The translations under genes and the position numbers were made by a program. Shown here in pieces: positions 8,474 through 18,978 of a DNA stretch of 64,000 nucleotides. The stretch comes from VRUE01 sp963837735 (GTDB lineage Bacteria; Actinomycetota; Thermoleophilia; Solirubrobacterales; 70-9), in NCBI GenBank assembly GCA_963837735.1, contig CAWIOM010000005.1:91318-155317 (forward strand). Reading direction: 5' to 3'. Numbering within the stretch: position 1 is the first letter of the stretch; the number at the start of each line of letters is the position of its first letter. The notes beneath the pieces are model-generated. The model saw only the letters and a program-made list of their open reading frames with translations. It did no database searches and was not told the origin of the DNA.

Positions 8474-10015
8474 TCAGGGCCGCGAGTCTTCGTCGATCCG
8501 GATCGCCTCGTAGGCCTCCGGGATCTCCCCCTCGACCGCGGCGGGACGGCGGGCGGCCTCGCGCAGGCGCTCGAGCAGCGCGATCGGGTGGCGCAGCATC
8601 GCCAGCCAGCGGCGCTCCTCGGCATTGAAGAATCCGCTGGCGAGCAGGGCCAGGGGGAAGACGGCCCACACGACTCCGCGGCCGAGCAGGCCGGCGGCGC
8701 CGGCGGTCGGCATCGCCAGCTCGCCGAGGGCGACCAGCGCGGCCGAGACCAGGGTCACCCGGGCGAGCCGGCTCCATTCGTAGGGGACCGGGAAGAGCCG
8801 CTGGGTGAACACGTACATCAGCGCCACGACGACGACGTAGGAGGCGACCAGGGCGATCCCGGCGCCGACGATGCCCATCGAGGGGACGAGGAGGAGGTTG
8901 AGGGCGACGTTCGCCGCGAGGGCCGCGATCGTCGCCGGGAAGTTGAACTCGGTGCGGCCGGTGCGGCCGAGGATCACGACGAGGACCATGTAGAGCGCAT
9001 AGAGGGTGACGCCGGTCGCGATCAGGCCGACGGCTTCGTAGGAGTCGAAGAACTCGGGCGCGGCCAGGGCGCGGGCGATCCAGCGCGAGAACAGCCACAT
9101 CCCGGTGACGACGAAGGCGCAGCCGGTCACGAACCAGGTGACGACGGCGGCGTAGGCGCGGCGGGCCTCGTCGTCGTCGCGGATCGAGTAGGCGAGCGGC
9201 GGCCAGGCGAGCTGGAAGCCGCGGACCAGGACGTTGACGGCCTGCGCGAACTTGACCGCCAGCGAGTAGAGGCCGGCCTCGGCGAGGCCGGCGCTGCGGA
9301 CGATGATGATCCGGTCGACGAAGTTGAGCAGGTAGAGGGAGAGCTCGGCCGGCATCGTCGGCAGGCCGAAGCGCATCAGCCGCCGCAGCAGGGCGGAGTC
9401 GATCCAGAGCGAGAGCCGCCGGCGCTGGAGGACGATCAGGGCGAGCACGAAGACGGCGCCGCTCGCGTAGCTGCCGATCAGCAGGCCCCGTGCACCCTCG
9501 CCCTCGCCGACGACGAGGACGACGGTGATCGCGATCGCCGCCACCACGTTGAGGATCGTCGTCACGAAGTAGGCGCGGGCGCGCTCCTCGAGCCGGAACA
9601 GGGTGAGCAGGAACTCCATCATCGTCAGCACCCAGAGGCCGCCGATCGCGATCCGGGCGAGGTCGGCGGCGGGGCGGTCGAGCAGCGCTTCGGAGATCGG
9701 CCGGGCGAAGGGCAGGGCGAGCGCGGCGGCGATCGTCGAAAACCAGAAGAGCGCCGCGAACGAGGTGCTGAGGACCCGGGCCGGGTCCTCGTCGTCCTTG
9801 TAGAAGAAGCGCAGCAGGGCCTCGATCGTGCCGAGGCGGATGACGATGCTGGCGGAGACGACCGCGGCGAACATCACCTCGGCGGCGCCGTAGTCGGCCG
9901 GGGTCAGGTAGCGGGTGTAGAGCGGCAGCAGCGCGACCGCGATCAGCTTCGAGACGACGCTCGCCGCCGTGTAGGCGGCCCCCGTGGTCGCCAATCGGCG
10001 CAGGTATCCGGACAC
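8474..10015 (-). CDS. Wzx-type polysaccharide flippase (MOP superfamily)
   Basis: 513 residues, intact. A multi-pass membrane protein with about 12-14 hydrophobic helices starting with LATTGAAYTAASVVSKLIAV. The PLYTRYLTPADYGAAEV block near residue 30 and the later VDRIIIVRSAGLAEAGLYS block are classic for oligosaccharide flippases, which move lipid-linked repeat units across the membrane. The C-terminus is a short acidic tail. It belongs with the ligase/polymerase gene upstream (gap of 9 bases) and the glycosyltransferases of the locus. Confidence 0.9.
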   Translation of the reverse strand: MSGYLRRLATTGAAYTAASVVSKLIAVALLPLYTRYLTPADYGAAEVMFAAVVSASIVIRLGTIEALLRFFYKDDEDPARVLSTSFAALFWFSTIAAALALPFARPISEALLDRPAADLARIAIGGLWVLTMMEFLLTLFRLEERARAYFVTTILNVVAAIAITVVLVVGEGEGARGLLIGSYASGAVFVLALIVLQRRRLSLWIDSALLRRLMRFGLPTMPAELSLYLLNFVDRIIIVRSAGLAEAGLYSLAVKFAQAVNVLVRGFQLAWPPLAYSIRDDDEARRAYAAVVTWFVTGCAFVVTGMWLFSRWIARALAAPEFFDSYEAVGLIATGVTLYALYMVLVVILGRTGRTEFNFPATIAALAANVALNLLLVPSMGIVGAGIALVASYVVVVALMYVFTQRLFPVPYEWSRLARVTLVSAALVALGELAMPTAGAAGLLGRGVVWAVFPLALLASGFFNAEERRWLAMLRHPIALLERLREAARRPAAVEGEIPEAYEAIRIDEDSRP

Positions 10016-10024
10016 GAAGCGAGC

Positions 10025-11663
10025 CTATGGCCCGTCGCGGACCGGGGCCGCGGCCAAGGACGCGCCCACCGCAAGCAGCACCCAGGCTATGGGGTCCTCG
10101 TAAAACCCCGCATACGCCATCGTGTGCACCAACAGCGCTATGAACGTCGCGAGCACGGCGGCCCTCGCGACGATTCCTCGCGGCGTCCGTGGGCTGGCGC
10201 GTCCTCGGCGGGTGGCACGTGCGGGGGGGTCGAGGACAGCTCGGCCCGCAGTGCCCCCCCGCGATCCTCGCCAGGACCCGCCGGCCGAAACGTAGAGGCC
10301 GGCGCCCATGGTCCAGAGCGCCGCGACGAGCAGGGCGCCGTAGGCGGCGAGGCCGACGAGTCCCTGCTCGGCGGCGACCGTGATCGGCTCGGTGTGGGAG
10401 ATCGAGACCGGGGCGCCGTTGGTGTCCAGGTGTTCCCGGTAGGCGCGGGGGAACGAGCCGGCGCCGTAGCCGTAGACCGGGCGCTGGGCGAAGAGGTGGA
10501 TGCCGCCGGAGACGAGGTTGGCGCGCCCGGCGGTGTCGATGTTGATCCGGTCGGTGGTCACCTTCGAGCCGCCGGAGAGGACGACGACCGCGAGCGCCGC
10601 GAGCGCCCCGATGGCGACCGCCGCAAGGGTCCAGCGCAGGCTCCAGCGCAGGGCGGCGAGCACCGCCAGGCCGGCGAGCAGGGCGATGAAGCTCGACTGC
10701 GAGAAGGTCGGCGCCAGGCCGAGCCAGAGGACCGCGACCAGCGCCGTCAGCAGGGCCATGCGTGCGGCGCTCCCTCGCCCAGAGCAGGGCGGCCGTCGCG
10801 ACGACGATCGCCAGCGAGAGGTAGCGCCCGTAGACGTTCGGGTCCCAGAACACCGAGTTGACCCGGAAGTAGGTGTGGAATTCGTTGGAGCGGATCACCT
10901 GGTCGTTCCAGAACAGGCTGCGGGTCGCGTACTCGACCGTCCCGACCGCGACGAAGGCGACGGCCTCGACCGCGACCACCCAGAGGACGAGAACGAGCAG
11001 CCGCCGGTCCCACTCGATGTCGCGCAGCAGCGCGTAGACGAGCGAGAAGGGGACGATGAAGAAGCAGGCGTTCTGCAGCGATTTCGAGAAGTCCGGGGAG
11101 TACAGCGTCTGGAGGGCATAGAGAAGGACGGCCGCGGCCAGGATCCTCGGGAGCCAGACGAGGGGGCGGGCGGGGCCCGTCGCAGATGAAGGGGGGCCTG
11201 CGGGCGGGCGCGAACTGACGTCCGTTCTCGGCCCCCCTTCATCTGCGCCACCCCCCCGCTCGACCGCTCGCCAGGACGGCCAGGTTTGGAGCGCTGTGGT
11301 TAGGACTCCTCCGGCGATCACGAGGTATAGGGGGACGAGGAGGTTCGCTGTGTCGCCGCCGGCATGGAGGGGGACGCGGAAGGGGAGCGCCGCGACGATC
11401 GCCAGGGGGAGGAGGATCGGCCAGCGGCGGAAGGCGGCCGCCAGCGCGACCGAGATGACCAGCGCGGCGAGGCCGAGGGCGGCGAGGCGGGCCGTGTGGT
11501 CGCGCAGGTCGGCGATCTGATGCGAGTGCCACTGGTCGCCGAGGATCAGGGCCGGGAAGAGGGCCAGGGCGACCAGCATCGCCGCCGAACGGGCCCGGCC
11601 CGCCGGCAGCAGGATCGCCGCCGCAGCGGCCCCCGCCGCGGCCAGCAGGCCGGCCTCGCTCAT
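10025..11663 (-). CDS. O-antigen ligase/polymerase-like membrane protein (Wzy/WaaL type), frameshifted near 10765
   Basis: A multi-pass membrane protein of about 545 residues. The central region has FNDQVIRSN-like spacing and FWDPNVYGRYLSLAIVVATA, and the second half has PTFSQSSFIALLAGLAVLA and QRPVYGYGAGSFPRAYREH. The GxGxGSF loop with a downstream His (SISHTEPITVAAEQG) is the signature of the O-antigen ligase/Wzy_C domain, which joins or polymerises lipid-linked glycans on the outer face. Two palindromic inserts (10208-10281 and 11170-11257) lie in loop regions and add about 25-29 residues each without breaking the frame. One ordinary frameshift near 10765 separates the halves. Confidence 0.85.
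10208..10281 (-). repeat. In-frame palindromic element, copy 2
   Basis: Same family as 56482-56558, sharing the ends GCGGGTGGC and CAGGACCCGC, a run of seven G, an identical 24-base core beginning TCGAGGACAGCTCGG, then a run of seven C. The short stretches between the ends and the G/C runs differ from copy 1. It lies inside the Wzy-like gene in the opposite orientation relative to that gene compared with copy 1. The host frame runs straight through it (SWRGSRGGTAGRAVLDPPAR). Confidence 0.8.
11170..11257 (+). repeat. In-frame palindromic element, copy 3
   Basis: A perfect 16-base inverted repeat (CGCAGATGAAGGGGGG at 11181-11196, its complement at 11232-11247) encloses a 35-base core. The flanks resemble copy 1 in inverse orientation (CCCGTCG outside one arm, CGCCACCC outside the other) and TGCGGGC is shared in the core. 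In the reading direction of the host gene the peptide GGGADEGG...PPSSATGPARP resembles GGVDEGG...PPSSTTGPAP of copy 1. Confidence 0.75.
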
Positions 11664-12154
11664 CGCTTCCCGCCGGCCGCGCTGCAGCCCCTCAGCGGAT
11701 CGCGTCGGGCGCGGTGCAGGCTGATCGCGCCCGGCGGGACCAGGACACGGCCCTGGCCGAGCAGCCTCACCCGCAGCTTGTAGCGGCCCGGCGCGGCGAT
11801 CCCGCCGCCGCGCCGGCGGCCGTCCCAGTAGTAGGTGTGGAAGTGGTAGCGCTTGAGGAAGCGGTCGCGGGCAAGGGTGATGACGACCCGGCCTCCCGGT
11901 TTGACGATCTGCACGGTGCCGTCGTCGGAGCGGGTCGTGCGGAAGCGGATCCGGACGCGGTCGTAGCGGCAGTCGCGGTTCGGCGTGAAGCTGTGGACGG
12001 GGTGCTTCGGGTGCAGGACCGGGATGGCGACGAGCGAGACCTTGTCCAGCACCAGCGGGTCGCGCTTGACTATCTGCGACCAGGCGAACGCGGCGAGCGT
12101 CGCCACCACGAGCAGCGCGAAGACGACGGCCGCACTAACCGGCCGACGAGGCAT
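11660..12154 (-). CDS. Membrane-anchored Ig-like protein of unknown function
   Basis: 164 residues, intact. One N-terminal hydrophobic helix (VSAAVVFALLVVATLAAFAW) acts as signal anchor. It is followed by a probable beta-sandwich domain with VRIRFRTTRSDDGTVQIVKPGG, VITLARDRFLKRYHFHTYYW and APGRYKLRVRLL. The pattern 'G(R)-x-H-x-Y-W-DG...G...PG-Y-x-L-R-V' resembles FlgD-type Ig-like domains. The last codons overlap the start of the Wzy-like gene (ATGA), so it is co-transcribed with the glycan export genes. A structural or accessory role in that pathway is inference. Confidence 0.75.
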   Translation of the reverse strand: MPRRPVSAAVVFALLVVATLAAFAWSQIVKRDPLVLDKVSLVAIPVLHPKHPVHSFTPNRDCRYDRVRIRFRTTRSDDGTVQIVKPGGRVVITLARDRFLKRYHFHTYYWDGRRRGGGIAAPGRYKLRVRLLGQGRVLVPPGAISLHRARRDPLRGCSAAGGKR

Positions 12155-12914
12155 TGTCCTCGCCGATCACCACCGCGACCGGCGCCCCCGCCGCCAGATC
12201 GGCGACGGCTTCGGTCATCGGTTGCACCTTCGAGATCTCCAGAGAGGTCGCGACCCTCTGCGCGGCGCGCCCGTTGTTCGCCCTGAACATGACGACGCTG
12301 GCTTCGGCCGCTTCGTCGGTGTTGGTGACGGGGCCCAGCTGGAATCCGTGGTTCTCGACCATGTCGCCGTAGCTGCCGGCGAGCCCTTCGACCGCGGTGC
12401 CGTTGAGGACGGCGACCTCGATCTGACTCGGCCGCACCGCCTTCGCCTGCCTGCCGCCCTTGCCGCCGGCGCCCTTTTCGTCGCCGCCGAACCCGCCGGT
12501 CACGGCGTAGGCGACGCCGCCGGCGATCAGGACGACGACCAGGACGGCCGCGATCACGAGGCCGGGCCCGCCGAGCCGGGAGCCGCCGCCCGAGAACCTC
12601 TCCTGCAGGCGCTCGCCGCGGGTCAGTTCGGGCAGCCCCGCCTCGCGGCGCTCGCGCCGGGTCTCGCGCAGCTCGGCGGCTCCGCGCTCCGCCTCGCGGG
12701 CCTCTTCGAGCTTGCGCATCTCCTCGGCGCGCTCGGCCGCCGCCGCCGAGGTCGCCTCCTTGCGGTCCGCGTCGCGCTCCGGAGACGAGCCGGCCCAGTC
12801 GCGCAGGCGGCGGATGTCCCGGGCCTGGGTGAAGGAGACGAGGATCATGACCGCCAGCCCGAGGAACGCGGCAAGGCCCGCGTAGGAGCCGATTTCAGAG
12901 AGTAGATGGCGCAA
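12135..12914 (-). CDS. LytR C-terminal-domain (LytR_C) membrane protein
   Basis: 259 residues, intact. Membrane helix at about 8-27 (YAGLAAFLGLAVMILVSF), a long charged coiled-coil-like segment rich in Glu, Arg and Ala (about 35-95), a second helix (VIAAVLVVVLIAGGVAYAV, about 118-138), then a LytR_C domain. That domain shows IEVAVLNGTAVEGLAG and SVVMFRANNGRAAQRVATSL. LytR_C domains often accompany LCP enzymes that attach glycans to peptidoglycan; here the catalytic LCP domain is absent, so it may be an accessory factor. It overlaps the downstream gene at 12154 by 20 bases. Confidence 0.85.
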   Translation of the reverse strand: MRHLLSEIGSYAGLAAFLGLAVMILVSFTQARDIRRLRDWAGSSPERDADRKEATSAAAAERAEEMRKLEEAREAERGAAELRETRRERREAGLPELTRGERLQERFSGGGSRLGGPGLVIAAVLVVVLIAGGVAYAVTGGFGGDEKGAGGKGGRQAKAVRPSQIEVAVLNGTAVEGLAGSYGDMVENHGFQLGPVTNTDEAAEASVVMFRANNGRAAQRVATSLEISKVQPMTEAVADLAAGAPVAVVIGEDNASSAG

Positions 12915-12927
12915 GTGGCGCGAGAGG

Positions 12928-14819
12928 CTACTCGTCGGGGACGACCGTCGCCGCGTCGCCGCCGGGCGCGGTGATCATCGCCACCACGCGCTCGGCCAGG
13001 TTCGCCTCGTCGCCGGCCATGACCAGGTGCTCGAGCGAGTTGAGGGTGCCGTCGACCCATTCGGGGTCGAGCGGCGACTCGCGGACCGCGCGGCGGATCC
13101 GCTTGGCGGCGGTCGGCTGCACGGTCTCGCCGCGTCCGAAGAGCTCCTCGTGCAGCTTCTCCCCGGGCCGCGGCTGGGTGAACTCGACCGCGATGTCGGA
13201 CTCCGGCTCATAGCCGGCGAGGCGGATCATGTTGTGGGCGAGGTCGAGGATCTTGACGGGCTCGCCCATGTCGAGGACGAAGACCTCGCCCTTGCCGGCG
13301 CCGATGTCGCCGGTCCGGATCACCAGCTGCACCGCCTCCGGGATCGTCATGAAGTAGCGGGTCATGTCCGGGTGGGTGACGGTGACCGGGCCGCCGCGCT
13401 CGATCTGGCTGCGGAAGATCGGCACGACGCTGCCCGACGAGGCGAGCACGTTGCCGAAGCGCACGCTGGCGAACCTGGTCCCGGGATGCTTGTGGCCGGC
13501 CGCCTCGACGATCCACTCGGCCATCGCCTTCGAGGCTCCCATCACCGTCTTCGGGTTGCAGGCCTTGTCGGTCGAGATCAGGACGAAGCGCTCGACCTTC
13601 GAGGCGGCGGCGGTCTCGGCGGTTATCCGGGTCGCGATCGCGTTGTTGCGGACCGCCTCCAGCGGGTTGGCCTCCATCAGCGGCACGTGCTTGTAGGCGG
13701 CGGCGTGGAAGACGACGCTCGGCTTGAAGCGCTGCATCGTCTCCAGCATCCGGCCCGGCTCCTTGCAGTCGGCGAGCACCGACTCGACGCTGGTGAAGTG
13801 GCGCTCCTCGACCATCTCGCGGTCGATCTCGAAGAGATTGTCCTCGGCGTGGTCGACCATCACCAGCAGGCGCGGCCCGACCCGGGCGATCTGGCGGCAG
13901 AGCTCGGAGCCGATCGAGCCGCCGGCGCCGGTGACGAGGACGATGCGGTCGCGCAGGTAGGCGCCGACCCGGTCGAGCTCGAAGACGACGGGGTCGCGGC
14001 CGAGCACGTCCTCGACCTGGACCTCTCGCAGCTGCTTGTTGAGCTGGACGCCGCCGCGCAGCAGCTCGAAGACCGTGGGCAGGGTGCGGACCCGGATCTC
14101 CCGCTCACGGCAGGCGGCGACGATCCGGGCGCGCAGGGTGCCCGGCGCCGAGGGAATCGCGATCACCACCTCGTCGGGATCGGTCTCGTCGAGGATCTCG
14201 GCGATCTCCTCGGTCGAGCCGAGCACCTTGAGGCCGCCCGACATGCGCATCCCCCGCTTGCGCGGGTCGTCGTCGAGGAAGCCGATCGCGGTCGAGCCGA
14301 GCTTGCGGGTTGAGCTGCAGCTCGCGAACGACCATCTGGCCGCCGGAGCCGGCGCCGACGACGAGGACCTCGTTCTTGGGGACGCGGGCCCCGCGCGAGG
14401 GACGCTCGACGATCAGCCGCACGGCGAGCCTGGCGCCGGCGACAAGCAGCAGGGTGAGGAGGAAGTCCATCACCGCGACCGAGCGCGGGATGCGTGTGCG
14501 CGAAGGGCTTGATCACCGTGAAGCCGGCGAGCAGGATCGTGCTGGCGACGACAACGGCCCGGAAGATGACGAAGAAGTCGCGGCCGCTCACGTAGCGCCA
14601 CCACTTCTGGTAGAGCCCGGAGGCCGCGAAGACGGCGATCTTGACGGCGACGATGATCCCGACCGCCTGGGCGAAGAGGACCTCGTAACGATGCGGGAGA
14701 CCGTCCTGGTCGAGGAATCGCAGCCGGAACGCGAGGTAGAAGGCGAGGGCGACGAGCGCCGCGTCAGCCAGTACCTGGAGTACCCGGTTGCGGTAGACGG
14801 GGTGGTTCAACCGGTGCAT
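12928..14819 (-). CDS. FlaA1/CapD/WbpM-type membrane NDP-sugar dehydratase, frameshifted
   Basis: About 630 residues. Four N-terminal membrane helices (from VLQVLADAALVALAFYLAF) are followed by a first Rossmann-like segment (NEVLVVGAGSGGQMVV) and a catalytic SDR domain. The SDR domain has the NAD site VLVTGAGGSIGSELCRQI, the motif LISTDKACNPKTVMGASK in which Met replaces the usual SDR Tyr (MxxxK), and a C-terminal PRPGEKLHEELF block. These are hallmarks of inverting or retaining UDP-GlcNAc 4,6-dehydratases that make deoxy-amino sugars. Frame changes near 14308 and 14490; the catalytic half from about 14250 down is intact. It supplies sugars to the neighbouring glycan locus. Confidence 0.9.
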
Positions 14820-14856
14820 GGAGCCGAGCCGAGTTTAGAGGTGTTGGGCAACTCCC

Positions 14857-14862
14857 TACAAT
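14857..14862 (+). promoter_or_regulatory. Candidate -10 element of dedA
   Basis: TACAAT, 13 bases upstream of the likely GTG start, in the divergent spacer between the dehydratase gene and dedA. No convincing -35 is seen. Part of a wider pattern of TANNNT motifs just ahead of start codons. Confidence 0.35.
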
Positions 14863-14875
14863 CCCCGCTTCACTC

Positions 14876-15551
14876 GTGCCGCCTCCTGCTCGCCAGCATC
14901 AGCCGACATCATCGTCGACCCGATCGTCGACTTCTGCGACCGAATTCATCGGCGACACCGGGCTCGCCGGCGGTCTTCCTGCTGATGGCTGCTGGAGTCC
15001 GCCTGCATCCCGGTCCCGAGCGAGGCGATCATGCTGTTCGCCGGCTTCAGCGTCTCCAATGGCGATCTGACCCTGTTCGGAGTCGTCGCCGGCGGGGTGC
15101 TCGGCAACCTCGTCGGCTCCTGGCTCGCCTACGCGGTCGGCTACTACGGCCGCGTCGACCTGCTCGAGAAGAACCGCCTCATCCACCTCAGCCCCCGGCA
15201 CCTGAAGTGGGCCGACGACTGGTTCAAGCGCTACGGCGACGCCACCGTCTTCCTGGCTCGCATGCTGCCGATCGTCCGCAGCCTTCATCTCGCTGCCGGC
15301 CGGGATCGCGAAGATGCCCTTCTGGCGCTTCACCTGCGCTGACGACCCTCGCTCGGCTGCTTCCCTGGGTCCTGGCTTGGCCTGCTCGGGCGAGGCGGTC
15401 GGCGAGAACTGGGAGCAGTGGCGCCATCACCTCCAGGCTACCTCGACTACGCTGGTCGTCGTCGCGATCCTCGTCGGGTGTCGTCTACCTGATCGTCCGC
15501 CGCCGGCGCGGCGGCGGCGGGACCCCGACCGAGGCGCCGAACGAGACGTGA
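14876..15551 (+). CDS. DedA family membrane protein, frameshifted
   Basis: About 215 residues. Recognisable blocks are FIGDTGLAG, CIPVPSEAIMLFAGF (the re-entrant loop of the SNARE-associated/DedA domain), GVVAGGVLGNLVGSWLAYAV, and the conserved arginine region FLARMLPIVRS with PAGIAKMPFWRF. It ends in GENWEQWRHHL, a last helix and a basic tail. DedA proteins are polyprenyl-phosphate or phospholipid transporters, and some recycle undecaprenyl phosphate. Placement next to uppP fits that role. Frame changes near 14940, 14990, 15285 and 15460. GTG 14876 is the likely start but is out of frame with the first recognised segment. Confidence 0.82.
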
Positions 15552-16344
15552 GCATCCCGCCCGGGCGGGCGCTCGCGCTCGGAGTCGTCCAGGGGCCGGC
15601 CGAGCTGCTCCCGGTGTCGAGCTCCGCCCACCTCGTCCTCCTCCCCTGGCTCGCCGGCTGGGACTGGGACGAGCTCGACCCCGAGCTGCGCAAGAGCTTC
15701 GAGGTGGCGCTGCACGCCGGCGCCGCAGCGGCGCTGTTGATCGGCCAGCGCCGGACGATCGCCGAGGAGCTGCGCGCCTTCGACCTGCGGCGGGGCGTCG
15801 TGCTCGTCCTCTCCTTCCTGCCCGCCGCCGTCGTCGGCTACACCCTCGAGCGCCAGATCGAGCGCCATCTGGGCGGGCCGCGGGCGACGGCCTTCGGCCT
15901 GCTCGCCGGGTCCGGCGCGATGCTGGTCGCCGACACCCGTCCGCAGCTGCGCGGGCGGGGCGACGCCGATGCCGCCGACGGCCTCGCGCTCGGCGTCGCC
16001 CAGGCCGCCGCCCTGGCGCCGGGCGTCTCCCGCAACGGGGTGACCCTGGCGGCCGCCCGCTGGCGCGGCTTCTCCCGTGACCAGGCCAACCTGCTCTCGC
16101 GGACGGTCGCGCTGCCGATCATCGTCGGCGCCTCGCTGCTCAAGGGCGTGCGCCTCGCCCGCCGCGGCGACCTCTCGCCGGACCTGCGCCGTTCGATGGC
16201 GATCGGCATGGCCGCCTCCTTCGGGTCGACCCTCGCCTCGCAGCGGCTGATCCGCCTGGTCGAGCGCGACCGCGCCCTCTGGCCCTACGCCGCCTACCGG
16301 ACCGCCCTCGCCGCCGCCGTCCTTGCGAAGCTGCGAAGAGGCAG

Positions 16345-16348
<4 letters not shown>
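15548..16348 (+). CDS. uppP: Undecaprenyl-diphosphatase
   Basis: 266 residues, intact. Integral membrane phosphatase that converts undecaprenyl diphosphate to the monophosphate, recycling the lipid carrier for peptidoglycan and surface glycans. The first catalytic block is GVVQGPAELLPVSSSAHLV (the E/Q-x3-E region followed by SSSxH) and the second is PGVSRNGVTLAAA, matching PGxSRSxxT. Start GTG 15548 overlaps the dedA stop in a GTGA pattern, and the TGA stop overlaps the purM ATG. About 8 hydrophobic segments. Confidence 0.93.
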
Positions 16349-17353
<1,005 letters not shown>

Positions 17354-17429
17354 GCGGGACTCCTCCGCGTGGCGCCGAAGGAATCGCGACGGGCGCGCCG
17401 CGTCCCCAATACCCTCAAACGCAGGCCGA

Positions 17430-18941
17430 ATGGACACTCGACCCTCAAGCTCGATGATCGGAACCGTGCTCTCCGGCCGCTACCGGCTGGAGGCGAAGCT
17501 CGGCAGCGGCGGAATGTCCACCGTCTACCTGGCCAAGGACGAGACCCTCGACCGCCCGGTCGCGGTGAAGTTGATGCACCGCGAGATGTCCGAGCAGCCC
17601 GACCAGCTCGAGCGCTTCCGCCAGGAGGCCCGCTCGGTGGCGAAGATCTCGCACCCGAACGTCGTCTCGGTGATCGACGCCGGCGAGGACCACGGCTATC
17701 CCTACATCGTCTTCGAGTACGTCGAAGGCGAGACGCTGAAGCAGCGGATCGCCCGGGTCGGGGCGCTCGACATCCAGGAGGCGATCGCCTACGCGATCGA
17801 GATCGGCCGCGGGCTCACCATCGCCCACGCCCGCAACCTGGTGCACCGCGACATCAAGCCGCAGAACGTCCTCATCGACGACGAGGGGCGGGCGAAACTG
17901 ACCGACTTCGGGATCTCCCGCCAGCTCGAACAGGATGGGATGACCGCCACCGGCAGGGTCCTCGGCACGACCGACTACGTCGCCCCCGAGCAGGCGATGG
18001 GGCAAGCTGTGGACCCGCGCTCCGACGTCTACTCGCTCGGCGTCGTCCTCTACGAGATGCTGGTCGGCCAGGTCCCCTTCCACGCCGACAGCCAGGTCGG
18101 GGTGGCGATGAAACACGTCAACGAGGATCTGCCCGACGTCCAGCGGCGGCGGGCCGAGGCCTCGGCCGCGGTGGCCCTGGTCGTCGAGCGCTCGACCGCG
18201 AAGGACCCTGCCGAGCGCTACCAGGACGTCGCCGGGATGATCGACGACCTCGAGACGGCGCTGGAGGTCGAAGCCGCCCGCGCCGGATCGACCACCGGCG
18301 AGGCGACCAGCGTCCTCGACGCGGTGCCGCCGCCGAAGCGCAAGCTCTCCGGCCGCCGGCGCTGGTCGTGGGCGGCGATCGCGCTGCTCGTCCTGGTCGG
18401 CGGCGGAGCACTGGTGGCGACGAAGCTGATCTCCGACGGGATCGGCGGCGGCGGTGCCGACAGGGGCAAGGGCGGGACGGTGGAGATCGCCTCGGCGACC
18501 GACTACGACCCCGAGGGCGACGGCGAAGAGGTCGGCAGCAAGGTGGAACTGGTGCGCGACGGCAACCCGACCGGGACCGCCTGGGAAACCGAGCACTACG
18601 ACTCGGACACGTTCGCCGGCACGAAGACCGGCCCCGACCCCGGGGTCGGCGTCTACGTCACCACCGCCTCGCCGGCCAGGGCCGGGAAGATGATCGTCAA
18701 CAGCCCGACCCCCGGCTGGGACGCCGAGGTCTTCGCCGCCGCCTCGGGGCCACCCGAAGACATCCAGGGCTGGGGCGAACCCGTCGGCGAGGCCGTCGAC
18801 GCCGCCTCGGTCGAGGAAATCGACCTCAGCGTCCAGAAGCCCTCGCGCTACTACCTGCTCTGGATCAACAAGGCCTCCGAAGCCCGCGACCAGGCCGGCC
18901 GCTTCCAGGTCGAGATCAGCGACATCCGCCTGCTCGACTGA
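17430..18941 (+). CDS. Membrane Ser/Thr protein kinase with extracytoplasmic beta-sandwich domain
   Basis: 503 residues, intact. PknB-type kinase domain: glycine loop GSGGMSTV (25-32), VAVK with ATP-binding K47, catalytic HRD with D141, DFG at 159-161 and APE at 185-187. A proline/basic juxtamembrane segment leads into one helix at about 312-334. The external part (about 340-503) has no PASTA repeats. It resembles the galactose-binding/discoidin-like modules attached to some actinobacterial kinases and MurJ proteins (WETEHYDSDTFAG, YYLLWINKA, FQVEISDIRLLD). The ligand is unknown. It stands alone between purM and the beta-helix genes. Confidence 0.9.
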   Translation: MDTRPSSSMIGTVLSGRYRLEAKLGSGGMSTVYLAKDETLDRPVAVKLMHREMSEQPDQLERFRQEARSVAKISHPNVVSVIDAGEDHGYPYIVFEYVEGETLKQRIARVGALDIQEAIAYAIEIGRGLTIAHARNLVHRDIKPQNVLIDDEGRAKLTDFGISRQLEQDGMTATGRVLGTTDYVAPEQAMGQAVDPRSDVYSLGVVLYEMLVGQVPFHADSQVGVAMKHVNEDLPDVQRRRAEASAAVALVVERSTAKDPAERYQDVAGMIDDLETALEVEAARAGSTTGEATSVLDAVPPPKRKLSGRRRWSWAAIALLVLVGGGALVATKLISDGIGGGGADRGKGGTVEIASATDYDPEGDGEEVGSKVELVRDGNPTGTAWETEHYDSDTFAGTKTGPDPGVGVYVTTASPARAGKMIVNSPTPGWDAEVFAAASGPPEDIQGWGEPVGEAVDAASVEEIDLSVQKPSRYYLLWINKASEARDQAGRFQVEISDIRLLD

Positions 18942-18942
18942 G

Positions 18943-18971
18943 TTGAAGAACCCGAAAGGGTCACCTACTCT
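18943..18971 (+). promoter_or_regulatory. Candidate sigma-70-type promoter of the first beta-helix gene
   Basis: TTGAAG (18943-18948) and TACTCT (18966-18971) are separated by 17 bases, with the ATG at 18979 only 7 bases beyond the -10, implying a leaderless or nearly leaderless transcript. Confidence 0.45.
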
Positions 18972-18978
18972 CGTAGCG

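Noticed and set aside
7697..10861. A 1054-codon plus-strand open frame opposite the Wzx and Wzy-like genes
   Set aside because: It is the antisense shadow of GC-rich codons, with Arg/Pro/Gly-rich composition and no recognisable domain. The minus-strand genes have clear family motifs.
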